Origin: Brachybacterium sacelli
GTDB lineage: Bacteria > Actinomycetota > Actinomycetes > Actinomycetales > Dermabacteraceae
Assembly: GCF_017876545.1 (NCBI RefSeq)
Contig: NZ_JAGIOD010000001.1
Coordinates: forward strand, 1,302,001 to 1,366,000
DNA length: 64,000 nucleotides
Direction of reading: 5' to 3'
The notes below the pieces were generated by a model. The model made no database searches. It worked only from the letters and a program-made list of their open reading frames with translations, and was not told where the DNA came from. A program made the position numbers and the translations under genes. Below, one piece after another: positions 17,414-26,136 of this stretch (positions within the stretch are counted from its first letter, which is position 1; each line of letters starts with the position of its first letter).

Positions 17414-17447
17414 GGGCCCGGCTCGGCCTCGCGCCGAGCGCGGGCCC
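17414..17447 (+). terminator. GC-rich hairpin after the dehydratase gene
   Basis: GGGCCCGGCTCGG (17414-17426) pairs with CCGAGCGCGGGCCC (17434-17447) with one bulge. It lies about 150 bases after the dehydratase stop and has no T-tract. Weak terminator candidate. Confidence 0.35.
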
Positions 17448-17564
17448 GAGCAGGCAGAGATGTCCACATGGGAGAACATCCTGGCCACAGGCGGGGAGGA
17501 AAGCGTTAGCCTGGCCCCGTAGTCCGTTCGCGGCGCACTGCCGTACCCCGACCCGAGGAGCATC

Positions 17565-18413
17565 ATGCCCGCCTCTCCGTCCATCACCTTCCACGACGGC
17601 CGTTCCATCCCGCAGCTCGGCTACGGCGTGTGGCAGGTCGAGAACGCTGTCGCCTCCGACGTCGTCGTCCAGGCCCTCGAGGCGGGCTACCGCCATATCG
17701 ACACCGCCCGCGGCTACAACAACGAGGCCGGCGTCGGCGCGGCGCTGAAGACCGCGGGACTGACTCGCGACGACGTGTTCGTGACCTCCAAGGTCCCCAA
17801 CCAGGACCAGGGCCGCGACAAGACGCTCGCCTCCTTCGACGGCACCATGGCCGATCTCGGCCTCGACGAGCTCGACCTCTACCTGATCCACTGGCCGGCA
17901 CCGGAGAAGGGCCTGGCCGTGGAGACCTGGAAGACCCTCGTCGAGCTGCAGGAGCAGGGGCGTATCCGCTCGATCGGCGTCTCCAACTTCCGCATCGAGG
18001 ACCTCGAGAAGGTCGAGGCCGAGACCGGCGTGCGGCCAGTGCTCAACCAGATCGAGCTCCACCCCTACTTCAACCAGCCCGAGCTGCGTGAGTTCCACGC
18101 CTCCAAGAACATCCTCACCGAGTCCTGGTCACCGCTGGGCCAGGGTGGCGGCGAACTCTCCGACCCGGTCATCCAGGCCATCGCGGACGCCCACGGCGCC
18201 TCGACCGCGCAGGTCGTCATCGCCTGGAACCTCGCGCTGGGCAACGTGGTGATCCCCAAGTCCGTGACGCCCGAGCGCATCGTGTCGAACTTCGCCTCCC
18301 TCGAGGTCGAGCTGACCGACGACGAGGTCTCGCAGATCACCGCTCTGCAGAAGGGCGAGGAGGGCCGGCAGGGGCTGCACCCGGGCGCCTTCGCGGGGCA
18401 CCAGGGGGCCTGA
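17565..18413 (+). CDS. Aldo/keto reductase
   Basis: 282 residues, normal for bacterial AKR5-type enzymes. The catalytic tetrad is visible: Asp and Tyr in HIDTARGYNNE, Lys in VFVTSKV, His in LYLIHWP. PKSVTPERI is the NADPH-binding end motif (family form IPKS). Likely reduces 2,5-diketo-gluconate-like or other small carbonyl compounds; the substrate is not readable. ATG follows GAGGAG; TTAGCCT near 17507 may be a -10. It converges on the TetR gene across a strong hairpin. Confidence 0.92.
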   Translation: MPASPSITFHDGRSIPQLGYGVWQVENAVASDVVVQALEAGYRHIDTARGYNNEAGVGAALKTAGLTRDDVFVTSKVPNQDQGRDKTLASFDGTMADLGLDELDLYLIHWPAPEKGLAVETWKTLVELQEQGRIRSIGVSNFRIEDLEKVEAETGVRPVLNQIELHPYFNQPELREFHASKNILTESWSPLGQGGGELSDPVIQAIADAHGASTAQVVIAWNLALGNVVIPKSVTPERIVSNFASLEVELTDDEVSQITALQKGEEGRQGLHPGAFAGHQGA

Positions 18414-18496
18414 CCCGGTACGACCTGTCGAAGGGTCTGACGCACGACAGAGGGGCTCGAGTCCCTCAGGGCCGTGCGAAGGGCCCGACACACGCC

Positions 18497-18538
18497 ATCG
18501 CGCGCTGTGCTTCCACCGCTGGAAGCGCAGCGCGCGAT
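18497..18538. terminator. Bidirectional terminator-like hairpin
   Basis: Arms 18497-18515 and 18520-18538 (19 bases each, one mismatch that would be G-U in one strand) surround a four-base loop. It lies exactly between the convergent aldo-keto reductase and TetR genes. There is no T-tract, but stem length and position support shared termination. Confidence 0.65.
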
Positions 18539-18568
18539 CGCGTCGAGGGGCAGGCGTGGCCGCCGCCG

Positions 18569-19264
18569 TCACCGCCCCCGTTCGTGATGCAGGGCGGACG
18601 GCTCAAGAGCTGCTGGGGGCGGCAGGGGAGCGGTGTGCCCGGCGCGCGCGGCCTGGAGGACGTACGCCACCAGCCGGCGCGATCCGGCCACGGCGATCTC
18701 CGTCGGCTGCGTCGAGAGGGCGTCGACGGCGAGCAGCAGCAGGTAGATGTCGGTGTGGTCGAAGTCTGGACGCAGGGCACCGGCCTCCTTCGCCCGCTGC
18801 ACGAGGCCGAGGAGGCTCTGATCGGCCCGGGCGCGTGTCGCGTCGAGGTCCACGGCGTCGGGGTAGCGGGCGAGGAACGCGGCGCTGAAGCCGCGGCTGC
18901 GGGCCTGCATCTCGCTGACCGTGGTGAGCAGTCGCACCAGGCCCCGCCAGGGGTCCTCGTCGGCCAGGGCCCGGCCGAGCACCGCGTCGCACTCGGCGAG
19001 CTCTTCGTCGAAGACGTCGGCGATCAGCGCGTCACGGGTGGGGAAGCGCCGGTACAGCGTCGCCGCGCTCACCCCCGCCCGTCGGGCGACCGCACTGAGC
19101 GGCACGTCGATGCCGTCGGTGGAGAACAGGGCGCGGGCGGCGTCGACGAGCACTGCGTGGTTGGCCCGCGCATCGGCCCGGAGGTGCTGCGTGCGCCCCG
19201 CCCCGGCGCCCCTGCGTGAGATCGGCGGATGATCCTGCGTCTTCTGCGAGTTCGGAGCGTCCAT
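18569..19264 (-). CDS. TetR-family repressor
   Basis: 231 residues. The N-terminal helix-turn-helix is clear: LVDAARALFSTDGIDVPLSAVARRAGVSAATLYRRFPTRDALIADVF in pieces. The C-terminal ligand domain is of the SCO/TetR_C type found with oxidoreductases. ATG 19264 has no ribosome site but has TAAAGT seven bases upstream (19272-19277), so it is probably leaderless. It is divergent from the quinone oxidoreductase, its most likely target, with an inverted repeat overlapping its own -10. Confidence 0.9.
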   Translation of the reverse strand: MDAPNSQKTQDHPPISRRGAGAGRTQHLRADARANHAVLVDAARALFSTDGIDVPLSAVARRAGVSAATLYRRFPTRDALIADVFDEELAECDAVLGRALADEDPWRGLVRLLTTVSEMQARSRGFSAAFLARYPDAVDLDATRARADQSLLGLVQRAKEAGALRPDFDHTDIYLLLLAVDALSTQPTEIAVAGSRRLVAYVLQAARAGHTAPLPPPAALEPSALHHERGR

Positions 19265-19270
19265 GTCTCT

Positions 19271-19287
19271 CACTTTAGGGATAAGTG
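19271..19287. promoter_or_regulatory. Inverted repeat over the tetR -10, candidate operator
   Basis: CACTT and AAGTG arms seven bases apart overlap the minus-strand -10 hexamer TAAAGT (19272-19277). Such placement would give TetR autorepression and, from the 115-base divergent gap, control of the oxidoreductase. A TTGACA at 19311-19316 may be the -35 of the plus-strand gene. Confidence 0.45.
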
Positions 19288-19379
19288 GAAGAGGGTGTGC
19301 GCTTAGGTGGTTGACAGGAGGTGACGGCGCAGGATCGCGCCGCCCGAGGACCCCGACCGGAGGAGAACGAGGACTGCTC

Positions 19380-20339
19380 ATGGACATGATGCGCGCTGCG
19401 ATGTACGACCGCTACGGCCCGCCGGAGGTGCTGTACTTCGCCGACCTCCCGATCCCCGAGGTGCCCGCCGATCAGGTGCTCGTGCGGGTGGAAGCCTCCT
19501 CCGTCAACGGTGGCGAGCTGAGCGCGCGGGAGGGCAAGATCCGGCTGCTGACCGGCCGCAGGTTCCCGAAACTCGTCGGGATCGATCTCGTCGGTTCCGT
19601 CGAGCGCGTAGGTGCCGAGGTCTCGTCCGTGAAGGTCGGGGACCGGGTGTGGGGATTGGTCGATGAGAGCGTGTTCGGCGCCACCGCGGAGTTCGCCCTC
19701 GTGCGCCCCGAAAAGCTCGCCCCCGCCCCCACGACCCTCGAGCCCGTCGAGGCGGTGACACTGCTCGCCGGCGGCACCACCTCGATCACCGCGCTGCGCG
19801 ATCACGCGCACCTGGGGCCCGGCGAGCGACTGCTGGTCCGCGGTGCCAGCGGCGGGGTCGGCAGCCTCGCCGTCCAGATCGGCAAGCTCTTCGGAGCACA
19901 TGTCACCGGGCTCGCCGGCGCGAAGAACCTGGACTTCGTGCGCTCCTTGGGCGCCGACGAGGTCCACGACTACCGCACGACGACGCCCGCCGATCTGGGG
20001 CGCTTCGACGTGGTGCTGGACACCGCCGGGACCGACCACCGCACCTACCGCGGCCTGCTCGCCCCGGGGGGACGCATGGTCGCCGTCAGCCTGGACTTCG
20101 ACCACCTGCCCGGGAGCATCGCCTACCTGGCCGGGTCGGCCGTCCACGGCGCGCAGCGCGTGCGCTTCTTCCGCGGCGATCCCCACAGCGACCTGGTGGC
20201 CGAGTTGACCCGTCACGCCGACAGCGGGGACGTGCGCCCGGTGGTGGACACCGTGCACCCCCTGGAGAACATCGCCACCGCGCACCGCGCTCTCGAGGCC
20301 GGCGGGGTGCGAGGCAAGCACGTCGTGCGCATCAGCTGA
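19380..20339 (+). CDS. NADPH:quinone oxidoreductase-type (zinc-free) medium-chain dehydrogenase
   Basis: 319 residues. PPEVLYFADLPIPEVPADQVLVRVEASSVN and the nucleotide motif GASGGVGSLAVQIGKLFGA are typical of the QOR/zinc-free MDR branch; structural and catalytic zinc cysteines are absent. Such enzymes reduce quinones or enones with NADPH. ATG 19380 is preferred over the upstream open frame because it follows GGAGGAGAACGAGGA. Divergent from tetR, so probably induced by an electrophile or xenobiotic. Confidence 0.9.
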   Translation: MDMMRAAMYDRYGPPEVLYFADLPIPEVPADQVLVRVEASSVNGGELSAREGKIRLLTGRRFPKLVGIDLVGSVERVGAEVSSVKVGDRVWGLVDESVFGATAEFALVRPEKLAPAPTTLEPVEAVTLLAGGTTSITALRDHAHLGPGERLLVRGASGGVGSLAVQIGKLFGAHVTGLAGAKNLDFVRSLGADEVHDYRTTTPADLGRFDVVLDTAGTDHRTYRGLLAPGGRMVAVSLDFDHLPGSIAYLAGSAVHGAQRVRFFRGDPHSDLVAELTRHADSGDVRPVVDTVHPLENIATAHRALEAGGVRGKHVVRIS

Positions 20340-20385
20340 CGCCGGGCGGTCGCGTCCCCGGGGAACCTCTGAGAGCGCCCGGCGT
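20339..20385 (+). terminator. Hairpin terminator after the oxidoreductase
   Basis: Perfect 10-base arms ACGCCGGGCG (20339-20348) and CGCCCGGCGT (20376-20385), with the inner palindrome TCCCCGGGGA between them. It begins at the stop codon. No T-tract. Confidence 0.5.
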
Positions 20386-20589
20386 GCCGCGCCGTGCGAC
20401 GCCCGGGCGTCGCGCTATTGTCGACGTGGCGTGACCGACGCCGAACCTCGACGGCCCGTCCCCAGCACGAGCCCGCACCTCCGGGTGCATCCCGAGGCAA
20501 AGGGACACTGTCTCCGGTCGCTGTCACGAACACCCGTACCTCGGGTCGCAGCTGCTGGGGAGCCGACGTGAGGTGCTGCGGGAGTCCGG

Positions 20590-21558
20590 ATGACAGCACA
20601 TCGAGCACTGAAGAAGCGCGTGCGCGCCCGCATGGCGCGCACGGGCGAGTCCTACACGGCTGCCCTCCGGCACCTCCGCTCCGTTCCAGGAGGCACCGTG
20701 CCGACACAGAACACCACATCCCCGGCCGTCCGCATCGCGACGGCCCAGACCACGCCGCACCACGACCCGGCGGACCCCGACGGATTCCGCCGCGCGGGCC
20801 GCGAGATCCGGGACCTGATGCACAGGGCCCGGGACCAGGGCGCGGATCTCATCCAGTTCCCCGAGGCGACCTTCTGCTTCCCGGACAAGTGGGCTCTGTC
20901 CCGCTCCCGGGACGAGCTCACCGAGGCCGACTGGCAGCTGTTCGCCTGGGACGCGCTCGACGCGGAGCTGCACCAGGTGCGGCAGACGGCTCGGCAGCTC
21001 TCGCTCTGGACCGTCGTCGGAGCGCAGACCCGTGCGCCGCAGACCGGGACGGTGCAGGAGCGCAGGCCGCGCACGAGCCTGCTGGTCATCGATCCCCAGG
21101 GGAGGATCCATGCGCAGTACGACGAGCGACGGCTGTCCCGGAGCAAGGCCACCTACCTGTACGAGCGCGGACATGAGCAGGTGACCCTCGAGGTCGGCGG
21201 GATCAGGCTCGGCCTCGCCTCGGGCCTCGAGGTGCTCTTCGGAGACATCTTCCTCGCGTACGAGGATGCCGGGGCCGACGCCGTGCTGTTCTCCTCCCAG
21301 GGACCGGGCGAACCCGAGGAGGCGGACAGTCTCTCGACTTCGGCCCGGGCTGCTGCTAGCCAGCACGGCCTCGTCGTCGGCTACAGCGTGCCCACGACGA
21401 ATGCGCCGCACGTGCCGTCCGGTGTGATCGGTGCGAACGGCCGGTGGGCGGCGCAGTGCCCGGAGCAGGAGTCGCCGGCGCTGGTGGTCGTCGAGGTGCC
21501 GAAGCGACTGGACGGTGGACCTCGGGAGTGGAGGCGGTCGATGGTGGACGCCGGCTGA
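20590..21558 (+). CDS. Nitrilase-superfamily protein lacking catalytic Lys and Cys
   Basis: 322 residues with the carbon-nitrogen hydrolase fold (RIATAQTT, DLIQFPEATFCFP, TVVGAQTRA, AGADAVLFSS, PSGVIGANGRW). The triad Glu is present in FPEAT. The Lys position (family YxKR-L) reads YDERRL, and the nucleophile segment (family GLALCIEVHFPE) reads GLASGLEVLFGD, so both Lys and Cys are replaced. Hydrolysis by the usual mechanism is unlikely. The first 36 residues (KKRVRARMARTGESYTAALRHL) form a basic helical tag outside the fold. A GTG at 20698 with AGGAGG four bases upstream is an alternative start that would omit it. TATTGT at 20414-20419 may be the -10. Confidence 0.75.
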   Translation: MTAHRALKKRVRARMARTGESYTAALRHLRSVPGGTVPTQNTTSPAVRIATAQTTPHHDPADPDGFRRAGREIRDLMHRARDQGADLIQFPEATFCFPDKWALSRSRDELTEADWQLFAWDALDAELHQVRQTARQLSLWTVVGAQTRAPQTGTVQERRPRTSLLVIDPQGRIHAQYDERRLSRSKATYLYERGHEQVTLEVGGIRLGLASGLEVLFGDIFLAYEDAGADAVLFSSQGPGEPEEADSLSTSARAAASQHGLVVGYSVPTTNAPHVPSGVIGANGRWAAQCPEQESPALVVVEVPKRLDGGPREWRRSMVDAG

Positions 21559-21756
21559 CCGTCCCGCGCCCCTCAGCCACGGATCACCAGAGACTGGATA
21601 CGAGCAGCGATCTCGCAGAGGCTTGTCCTCAGGCGCCGCGTCCGCGAGAGCCATACCGCCCGCCGCGAGCCCGGTGCCGCAGGCATCGCGGCCTCGACGG
21701 CCCACGAGCTTCCCGCCGAGGAGGGAGACTGGACATCGACGACGAGAGGATCGCCC

Positions 21757-22923
21757 ATGACGACTTCCACCCCATCGTGGCCGCGTGAGCGCGGGCATCG
21801 CCGCGGACTGGAGCTGCAGTTCGGCGCCACCCGCGCGGAACTCGTAGGCAGGGCGCTGACGACCGGCGACCCGCTGGCTGACGCGGTCGTGGAGGCGATC
21901 CAGCGTCACGGCTCCTCGCTCCGGATCCAGCTCGGCCAGGGGCTCCATCACGGCCTCGGAACTCTCGAAGATCCGCACCCGGCCGTCGCGGAACTGCTGG
22001 CCAGCACCGAGAACCTGCCCGACTACGCGACCGATGAGCTGCTCGACCACGGATCGCTCGCCTTCTTCACCATGCCCCCGGCGGCGCACATCATCTCCCT
22101 CAGCGCCGGTGCTCTGATCCGTGTGTACCAGTCGCCGTCCATCACGAATGTGCTGATGACGACCGGACGGCTGGTCGAGGGCGCGGACCGCCGCATCCGG
22201 GAGACGGGCTCTTGGGTGAACACCGCGATGCTTCCCGGCAGCCTGCGCCCGGGCGCCCCGGGGTACGTCGCGACGATCCAGGTGCGGATGCTCCACGCCC
22301 AGATGCGCCGTCTCGCCCGCACCCGCAGTGTCGACGAGGAGTCCTTCGGGGTCCCGATCAACCAGGTGGACCTCGCGCGCACGTGGATGGACTTCACGGT
22401 CACCATGCTCGATGCCGAGGCCACGATGGGATTCGGCCTGACCTCGTCCGAGACCGCGGACCTCTACCGGTACTGGTGGGTGATCGCGCACCTGCTGGGC
22501 ATCGACCCGGAGCTGGTCGAGGGCATCGAGTCCAACGACCAGGCGCACCGGGTGGACGCGATGTTCCAGGCGGTCACGGGCCCCCTCATCCCGGATTCCT
22601 CCGTGCTCGCGAGCGCCACCCTGTCGTCGATCTCGGGGCTCCTCCACCAGATCCTCAAGGTCCCCCCGACGCTCGGAGGGCTCGCCCTGAACGATCTGGC
22701 GCGGCGGTTCCACCCCTCCGCCATCGCCGAGGAGCTGGGCCTGCGCAGGAACGTCGTCGCCGAGAAAGCACTGGATGTCGCCATCGCCCGCGTTCGCAGC
22801 AGCCGGGCCACGCTCCGTCGGGACCCCGAGCGCTGGGCGCGGGAGCAGCAGAAGCAGCTCGCGGCGACCAGGAAGCTCGTGGCGAAGGGCTCCGTCGCGC
22901 TCTACGCGACCGGGGCCGAGTGA
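21757..22923 (+). CDS. MpaB-type oxygenase (DUF2236 / Lcp-related)
   Basis: 388 residues, mostly helical, of the oxygenase MpaB/latex-clearing-protein-related family. Diagnostic pieces are DPLADAVVEAI near residue 36, RLVEGADRRIRETGSWV, VRMLHAQMRRL (likely heme or metal His) and the IGGLLHQ-like helix near 300. These proteins bind heme b and oxidise hydrophobic substrates. The ATG follows GAGAGGATC. The 198 bases upstream show no other feature. Substrate unknown. Confidence 0.75.
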   Translation: MTTSTPSWPRERGHRRGLELQFGATRAELVGRALTTGDPLADAVVEAIQRHGSSLRIQLGQGLHHGLGTLEDPHPAVAELLASTENLPDYATDELLDHGSLAFFTMPPAAHIISLSAGALIRVYQSPSITNVLMTTGRLVEGADRRIRETGSWVNTAMLPGSLRPGAPGYVATIQVRMLHAQMRRLARTRSVDEESFGVPINQVDLARTWMDFTVTMLDAEATMGFGLTSSETADLYRYWWVIAHLLGIDPELVEGIESNDQAHRVDAMFQAVTGPLIPDSSVLASATLSSISGLLHQILKVPPTLGGLALNDLARRFHPSAIAEELGLRRNVVAEKALDVAIARVRSSRATLRRDPERWAREQQKQLAATRKLVAKGSVALYATGAE

Positions 22924-23047
22924 GGGGGCCGGTGTGGGGCGCCCGCGCAGCATCCCTCTGCCCGCGCGCGATCCGCGCATGGTCGATCTGCTCAGGATCA
23001 CGGCTGGTCGCGGCTCGCGGGACGGCACCGGTTCCCGGATGGTCCTC

Positions 23048-23053
23048 TAGGGT
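23048..23053 (+). promoter_or_regulatory. -10 hexamer TAGGGT of a leaderless transcript
   Basis: TAGGGT ends six bases before ATG 23060, matching the TANNNT leaderless spacing. The GAAGG next to the ATG is too close to act as a ribosome site. Confidence 0.55.
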
Positions 23054-23059
23054 CGAAGG

Positions 23060-23884
23060 ATGACGATCCCGACCGCCGCCGCCCCGACGGAGACCGCTGT
23101 CTCCTTCTGCCTCCTCGACGCCGAGGGTCGGCAGCTCGCGGCCGAAGACGCGGAGCGGCCCTACTACGCCGCCAGCACCATCAAGCTGCACGTGCTGCTG
23201 GCCGCCCTCCAGGCCGCCGAGCGCGGCGCACTGGACCTGGACTCCACCGTCGCCGCGACCCGCTCCTTCACCGGTGCCGACGGCGCTCCCTTCACGCTCG
23301 GCGGTGACCACCTCGACCCCACGTATCCGCTCGACGGGGAGCGGGTGAGCATCCAGGCGCTGCTGACACGGATGATCGACCGCTCCAGCAACGAGGCCAC
23401 CAACCATCTGCTCGAGCTGGTGGGCCTGGACGCGGTGGCCGAGTCGATCGCCGGCCTGGGCCTGCGCGCAACCCGCCTGGAGCGGCTGATCGGTGACGCG
23501 AGCGCGCTCGCGGCGGGGGCGACCAACGAGACCAGCGCGATCGATCTCGCCCGCACGATGCGTGCGCTCGTGCACGGCGACGGAGGTGGCGCCGGCGCCG
23601 GAGAGGGGGACGCCGGCCTCTCGCGGAGCTCGACCGTGCACTCCCGCGCCGCCCTGAGCGCCCAGCAGATCCCTGTGATCGGCCGGTCGCTGCGTGAGGG
23701 CGTGGCGTGGGGCTCGAAGTCGGGCTGGGTCGACGGTTACCGGCACGATGCCGCCTTCGTCGGCGACCCCGGCTCGCCGGACGTGTGCTTCCTGGCCGTG
23801 ATGACGGCGGGGCTCGACCCGGAGGTGGCCGACGAGCGCATTGCGGCCCTCACCCGCGAACTGCTTCCCGACCGCACTCGCTGA
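23060..23884 (+). CDS. Beta-lactamase-fold serine hydrolase
   Basis: 274 residues with the class A fold motifs: S39-T-I-K42 (SxxK), SSN in DRSSNEATNHLL (SxN) and KSG in WGSKSGWVDG. The Glu166 motif of true class A beta-lactamases is not seen; the region reads GATNETSAIDLARTM. There is no signal peptide, so it is predicted cytoplasmic. It is better called a serine hydrolase of the beta-lactamase superfamily than a resistance enzyme. Confidence 0.85.
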   Translation: MTIPTAAAPTETAVSFCLLDAEGRQLAAEDAERPYYAASTIKLHVLLAALQAAERGALDLDSTVAATRSFTGADGAPFTLGGDHLDPTYPLDGERVSIQALLTRMIDRSSNEATNHLLELVGLDAVAESIAGLGLRATRLERLIGDASALAAGATNETSAIDLARTMRALVHGDGGGAGAGEGDAGLSRSSTVHSRAALSAQQIPVIGRSLREGVAWGSKSGWVDGYRHDAAFVGDPGSPDVCFLAVMTAGLDPEVADERIAALTRELLPDRTR

Positions 23885-23915
23885 GGTCCCGATCCGGCGG
23901 GTGACTCTCGGGCCG

Positions 23916-23929
23916 ACCGAGCGCTCGGT
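23916..23929. promoter_or_regulatory. Perfect 14-bp palindrome ACCGAGCGCTCGGT
   Basis: A self-complementary 14-mer in the 244-base gap before the NlpC/P60-like gene. Its form resembles TetR-family operators. It matches 12 of 14 positions of the site at 60200-60213 in front of the third ABC importer. Nothing else was recognised in this gap. Confidence 0.4.
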
Positions 23930-24128
23930 GGACCCCGTTCCGGCACGACTGCACTGGTCCGGGCATGAACAGCGGGTGACAGGACAGCATGCGTCCCGCC
24001 GGAGGGGTTGCCCGGCGTGACCTTCTCGTGATCACAGTGAGGGCCAGATCACGCACGGCGCCGCCGTCCGACCGACCGGAGGCCGGACACCGCGGCGGGG
24101 CAGTGCACATGACACGGAGGTTCTGACC

Positions 24129-24731
24129 GTGACCGATCAGCTCATCGATTCCCCCTCCCGCCGCACCTTCTTCCGCGGCCTCGGCGTCGCCGGCGCCGCG
24201 GCCGTGACCGGCGCCGCCGCGTCGACGCTGGCGACCCCGTCGGCCACCGCGGCCCCGGTGCCGGGCTTCAACCATGAGATCTCCCGCGACGAGGTCATCA
24301 AGCGTGCCCACGCCTGGGTCGACGACCCGCGCCCGTACAGCATGGAGAGCTTCGACGTGGGCCCCGAGCAGGATCCCGACATCCTGTGGCGCCAGGACTG
24401 CTCGGGCTTCGTCTCGATGGCGCTCGCGATCCGCTTCGACGACAACCCGACCGGGCTGACCACCGAGACGCTGCACCCCGACGGCGGTTTCGACGTGTCC
24501 GACCCGATCACGAAGGACGAGCTGCTCCCGGGCGACTTCATCCTGCAGAGGAACGCCGACTCCTCCAGCGGGGTGGGCCACGTCGTGCTGTTCAACGGCT
24601 GGGTCGAGGGCGGCTACAACGTCCTCGAGCAGGCCTCCGGCGCCGGCGGCACCACCTCCCGCACCGCCACCTATCCCTACGACGACCTGCCGGAGTACCA
24701 CCCGTTCCGCTATCGACTCATCGTCGACTGA
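24129..24731 (+). CDS. Tat-exported NlpC/P60-like protein
   Basis: 200 residues. A twin-arginine signal (PSRRTFFRGLGVAGAAAV) with cleavage near ATAA-AP at about residue 41 predicts export. The mature part has DCSGFVSMAL (candidate catalytic Cys) and GVGHVVLFNGW (candidate His), the pattern of NlpC/P60 cysteine peptidases that cleave cell-wall peptides, though it is shorter and more divergent than usual. GTG 24129 follows GGAGG. It converges on a second NlpC/P60 gene. Confidence 0.72.
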   Translation: MTDQLIDSPSRRTFFRGLGVAGAAAVTGAAASTLATPSATAAPVPGFNHEISRDEVIKRAHAWVDDPRPYSMESFDVGPEQDPDILWRQDCSGFVSMALAIRFDDNPTGLTTETLHPDGGFDVSDPITKDELLPGDFILQRNADSSSGVGHVVLFNGWVEGGYNVLEQASGAGGTTSRTATYPYDDLPEYHPFRYRLIVD

Positions 24732-24811
24732 GGACACGTCAGGCCTGCCCGCCGCGGAGCCGGCGGGCCCGGACCGCCCCTTGCGGATCCGGTGGACCCA
24801 TCGGCCACGGA

Positions 24812-24851
24812 TCGGGCGGCCGGGGCGCGTGACGCCGCCCCGGCCGCCCGA
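24812..24851. terminator. Perfect 16-bp stem hairpin between convergent genes
   Basis: Arms 24812-24827 and 24836-24851 are perfect inverted copies with an eight-base loop. It sits between the convergent ends of the two NlpC/P60 genes and should terminate both. No T-tract; nothing else is seen in this gap. Confidence 0.65.
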
Positions 24852-24878
24852 CGACTTTCGGCGCGTCGGGGGCGCGGG

Positions 24879-26006
24879 TCAGTCGGCCAACTGAGCCCTC
24901 CTCGCCCCCGCGTACTCGCCGTCCGTGTCGTACTCCGTCAGCGACATGATCTCGACGCTGCGGGCGGCGTTGGGGGACTGCATGATCATGTCGTCCCCGA
25001 GGTACAGGGCGACGTGGCGGATGGAATCCGCGCCTGGCTCGGTCGCGAAGAACACCAGGTCGCCCCGCTGGAGGTCCTCCCGCTCCACCGGGTCCAGCCC
25101 GGAGTGGTTCTTCTGGTCCCCGGCGTCGCGATCGATGGCGATGCCGTGGTGGTGGAACAGCGTGTACGTGTACCCGGAGCAGTCGTAGCCGTAGGCGCTC
25201 ACCCCGGCCCACAGGTACCGCAGCCCGAGGAACCGCTCACCGGTGGCGACGATGTCCTCGACCGTCGGCAGCGGGGGCTGCTCCCCGTGCTCGCGCACCA
25301 CCACGTCCTCCGTGGGCAGGAAGGCGTGGCCACCCCCGGGGACGGCCACTCGCACCGCCGGCCCGGCATGGCCGAGCACCGGGAGGATCGTGTCGAAGGA
25401 GACATCGATGCCCGGGTGCCGCCCCCAGGGGGTGCCGGTGAGGGTGCTGGTCAGCGCGGTGACGGTCGCGGTCGGGGCGCAGGCCGCGTGGTGGGCGAAG
25501 CGGTCGTCGACCACCAGATGGATGGTCGGGACCCAGCCCGGGTAGCCGCGAGGATCGCGCGGGGTGCCCTGCGCGGTGACGACGACGTGCGCCCACTCGC
25601 CATCGACCTCGTCGACGATGACCTCGCTGCCGAGGACCGCCTGCGACTCGAGCATGCCGGTCAGCCATTGCCGGGACTCGGTGTCGGGCATGTTGGCGTT
25701 CCAGGCGTCGAGGTCGACGGGATTGGTCAGCGAGGGATCGTCGATCCCGGGGCGGTTCGTGCGCGGGTCCACCCACAGCGTGGTCGCGGTGACGGCGACG
25801 TGGGCGATGCCGCCCGGGGTGAGGCCGACTCCCGGCTCGGGCCAGGGCCCGGGATGTTCGGTGGGTCCCGAGCGCTCGGCGGGTCCGGCGGCCATCGCCG
25901 GGGCGACGGAGGCCAGACCAGCGGCGGCGAGCCCGGCGGTGCCGGCGGCGGCGAGCCGCAGCCCGTCACGGCGGGTCAGACGGGGGGTGGGGGAATCCGT
26001 GGACAT
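24879..26006 (-). CDS. Exported NlpC/P60 peptidase with SH3-like domain
   Basis: 375 residues. A Tat signal (LTRRDGLRLAAAGTAGL...APAMAAG) is followed by an SH3-like region (about 60-230) and a C-terminal NlpC/P60 domain: YGYDCSGYTYTLFHHHG (catalytic Cys), RHVALYLGDDMIMQSP (His). The layout matches YkfC-type gamma-D-Glu dipeptidyl peptidases that cut muropeptides. ATG 26006 follows AAGGAG; the longer frame upstream lacks a signal. It follows the dipeptide epimerase gene on the same strand, which supports a muropeptide role. Confidence 0.85.
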   Translation of the reverse strand: MSTDSPTPRLTRRDGLRLAAAGTAGLAAAGLASVAPAMAAGPAERSGPTEHPGPWPEPGVGLTPGGIAHVAVTATTLWVDPRTNRPGIDDPSLTNPVDLDAWNANMPDTESRQWLTGMLESQAVLGSEVIVDEVDGEWAHVVVTAQGTPRDPRGYPGWVPTIHLVVDDRFAHHAACAPTATVTALTSTLTGTPWGRHPGIDVSFDTILPVLGHAGPAVRVAVPGGGHAFLPTEDVVVREHGEQPPLPTVEDIVATGERFLGLRYLWAGVSAYGYDCSGYTYTLFHHHGIAIDRDAGDQKNHSGLDPVEREDLQRGDLVFFATEPGADSIRHVALYLGDDMIMQSPNAARSVEIMSLTEYDTDGEYAGARRAQLAD

Positions 26007-26136
26007 GGTGTCTCCTTCGACGGTGTCCCCGCCGGAGCGGGGGTGTGCAGATCCGTGATGTGGGGTCATGACCTGCGTGGACGTGCTCTCGCACGGGAAC
26101 GTCGGCCGGGTCCGGCCGGCGCGATGGGACCTCGGA

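Noticed and set aside
23060..23884. Antibiotic-resistance beta-lactamase
   Set aside because: SxxK, SxN and KSG are present, but there is no signal peptide and no Glu166-type motif.
24026..24060. CRP-like GTGA...TCAC pairs before the NlpC/P60 gene
   Set aside because: Half-sites are eight or more bases apart instead of six, so they do not fit the CRP/GlxR spacing.
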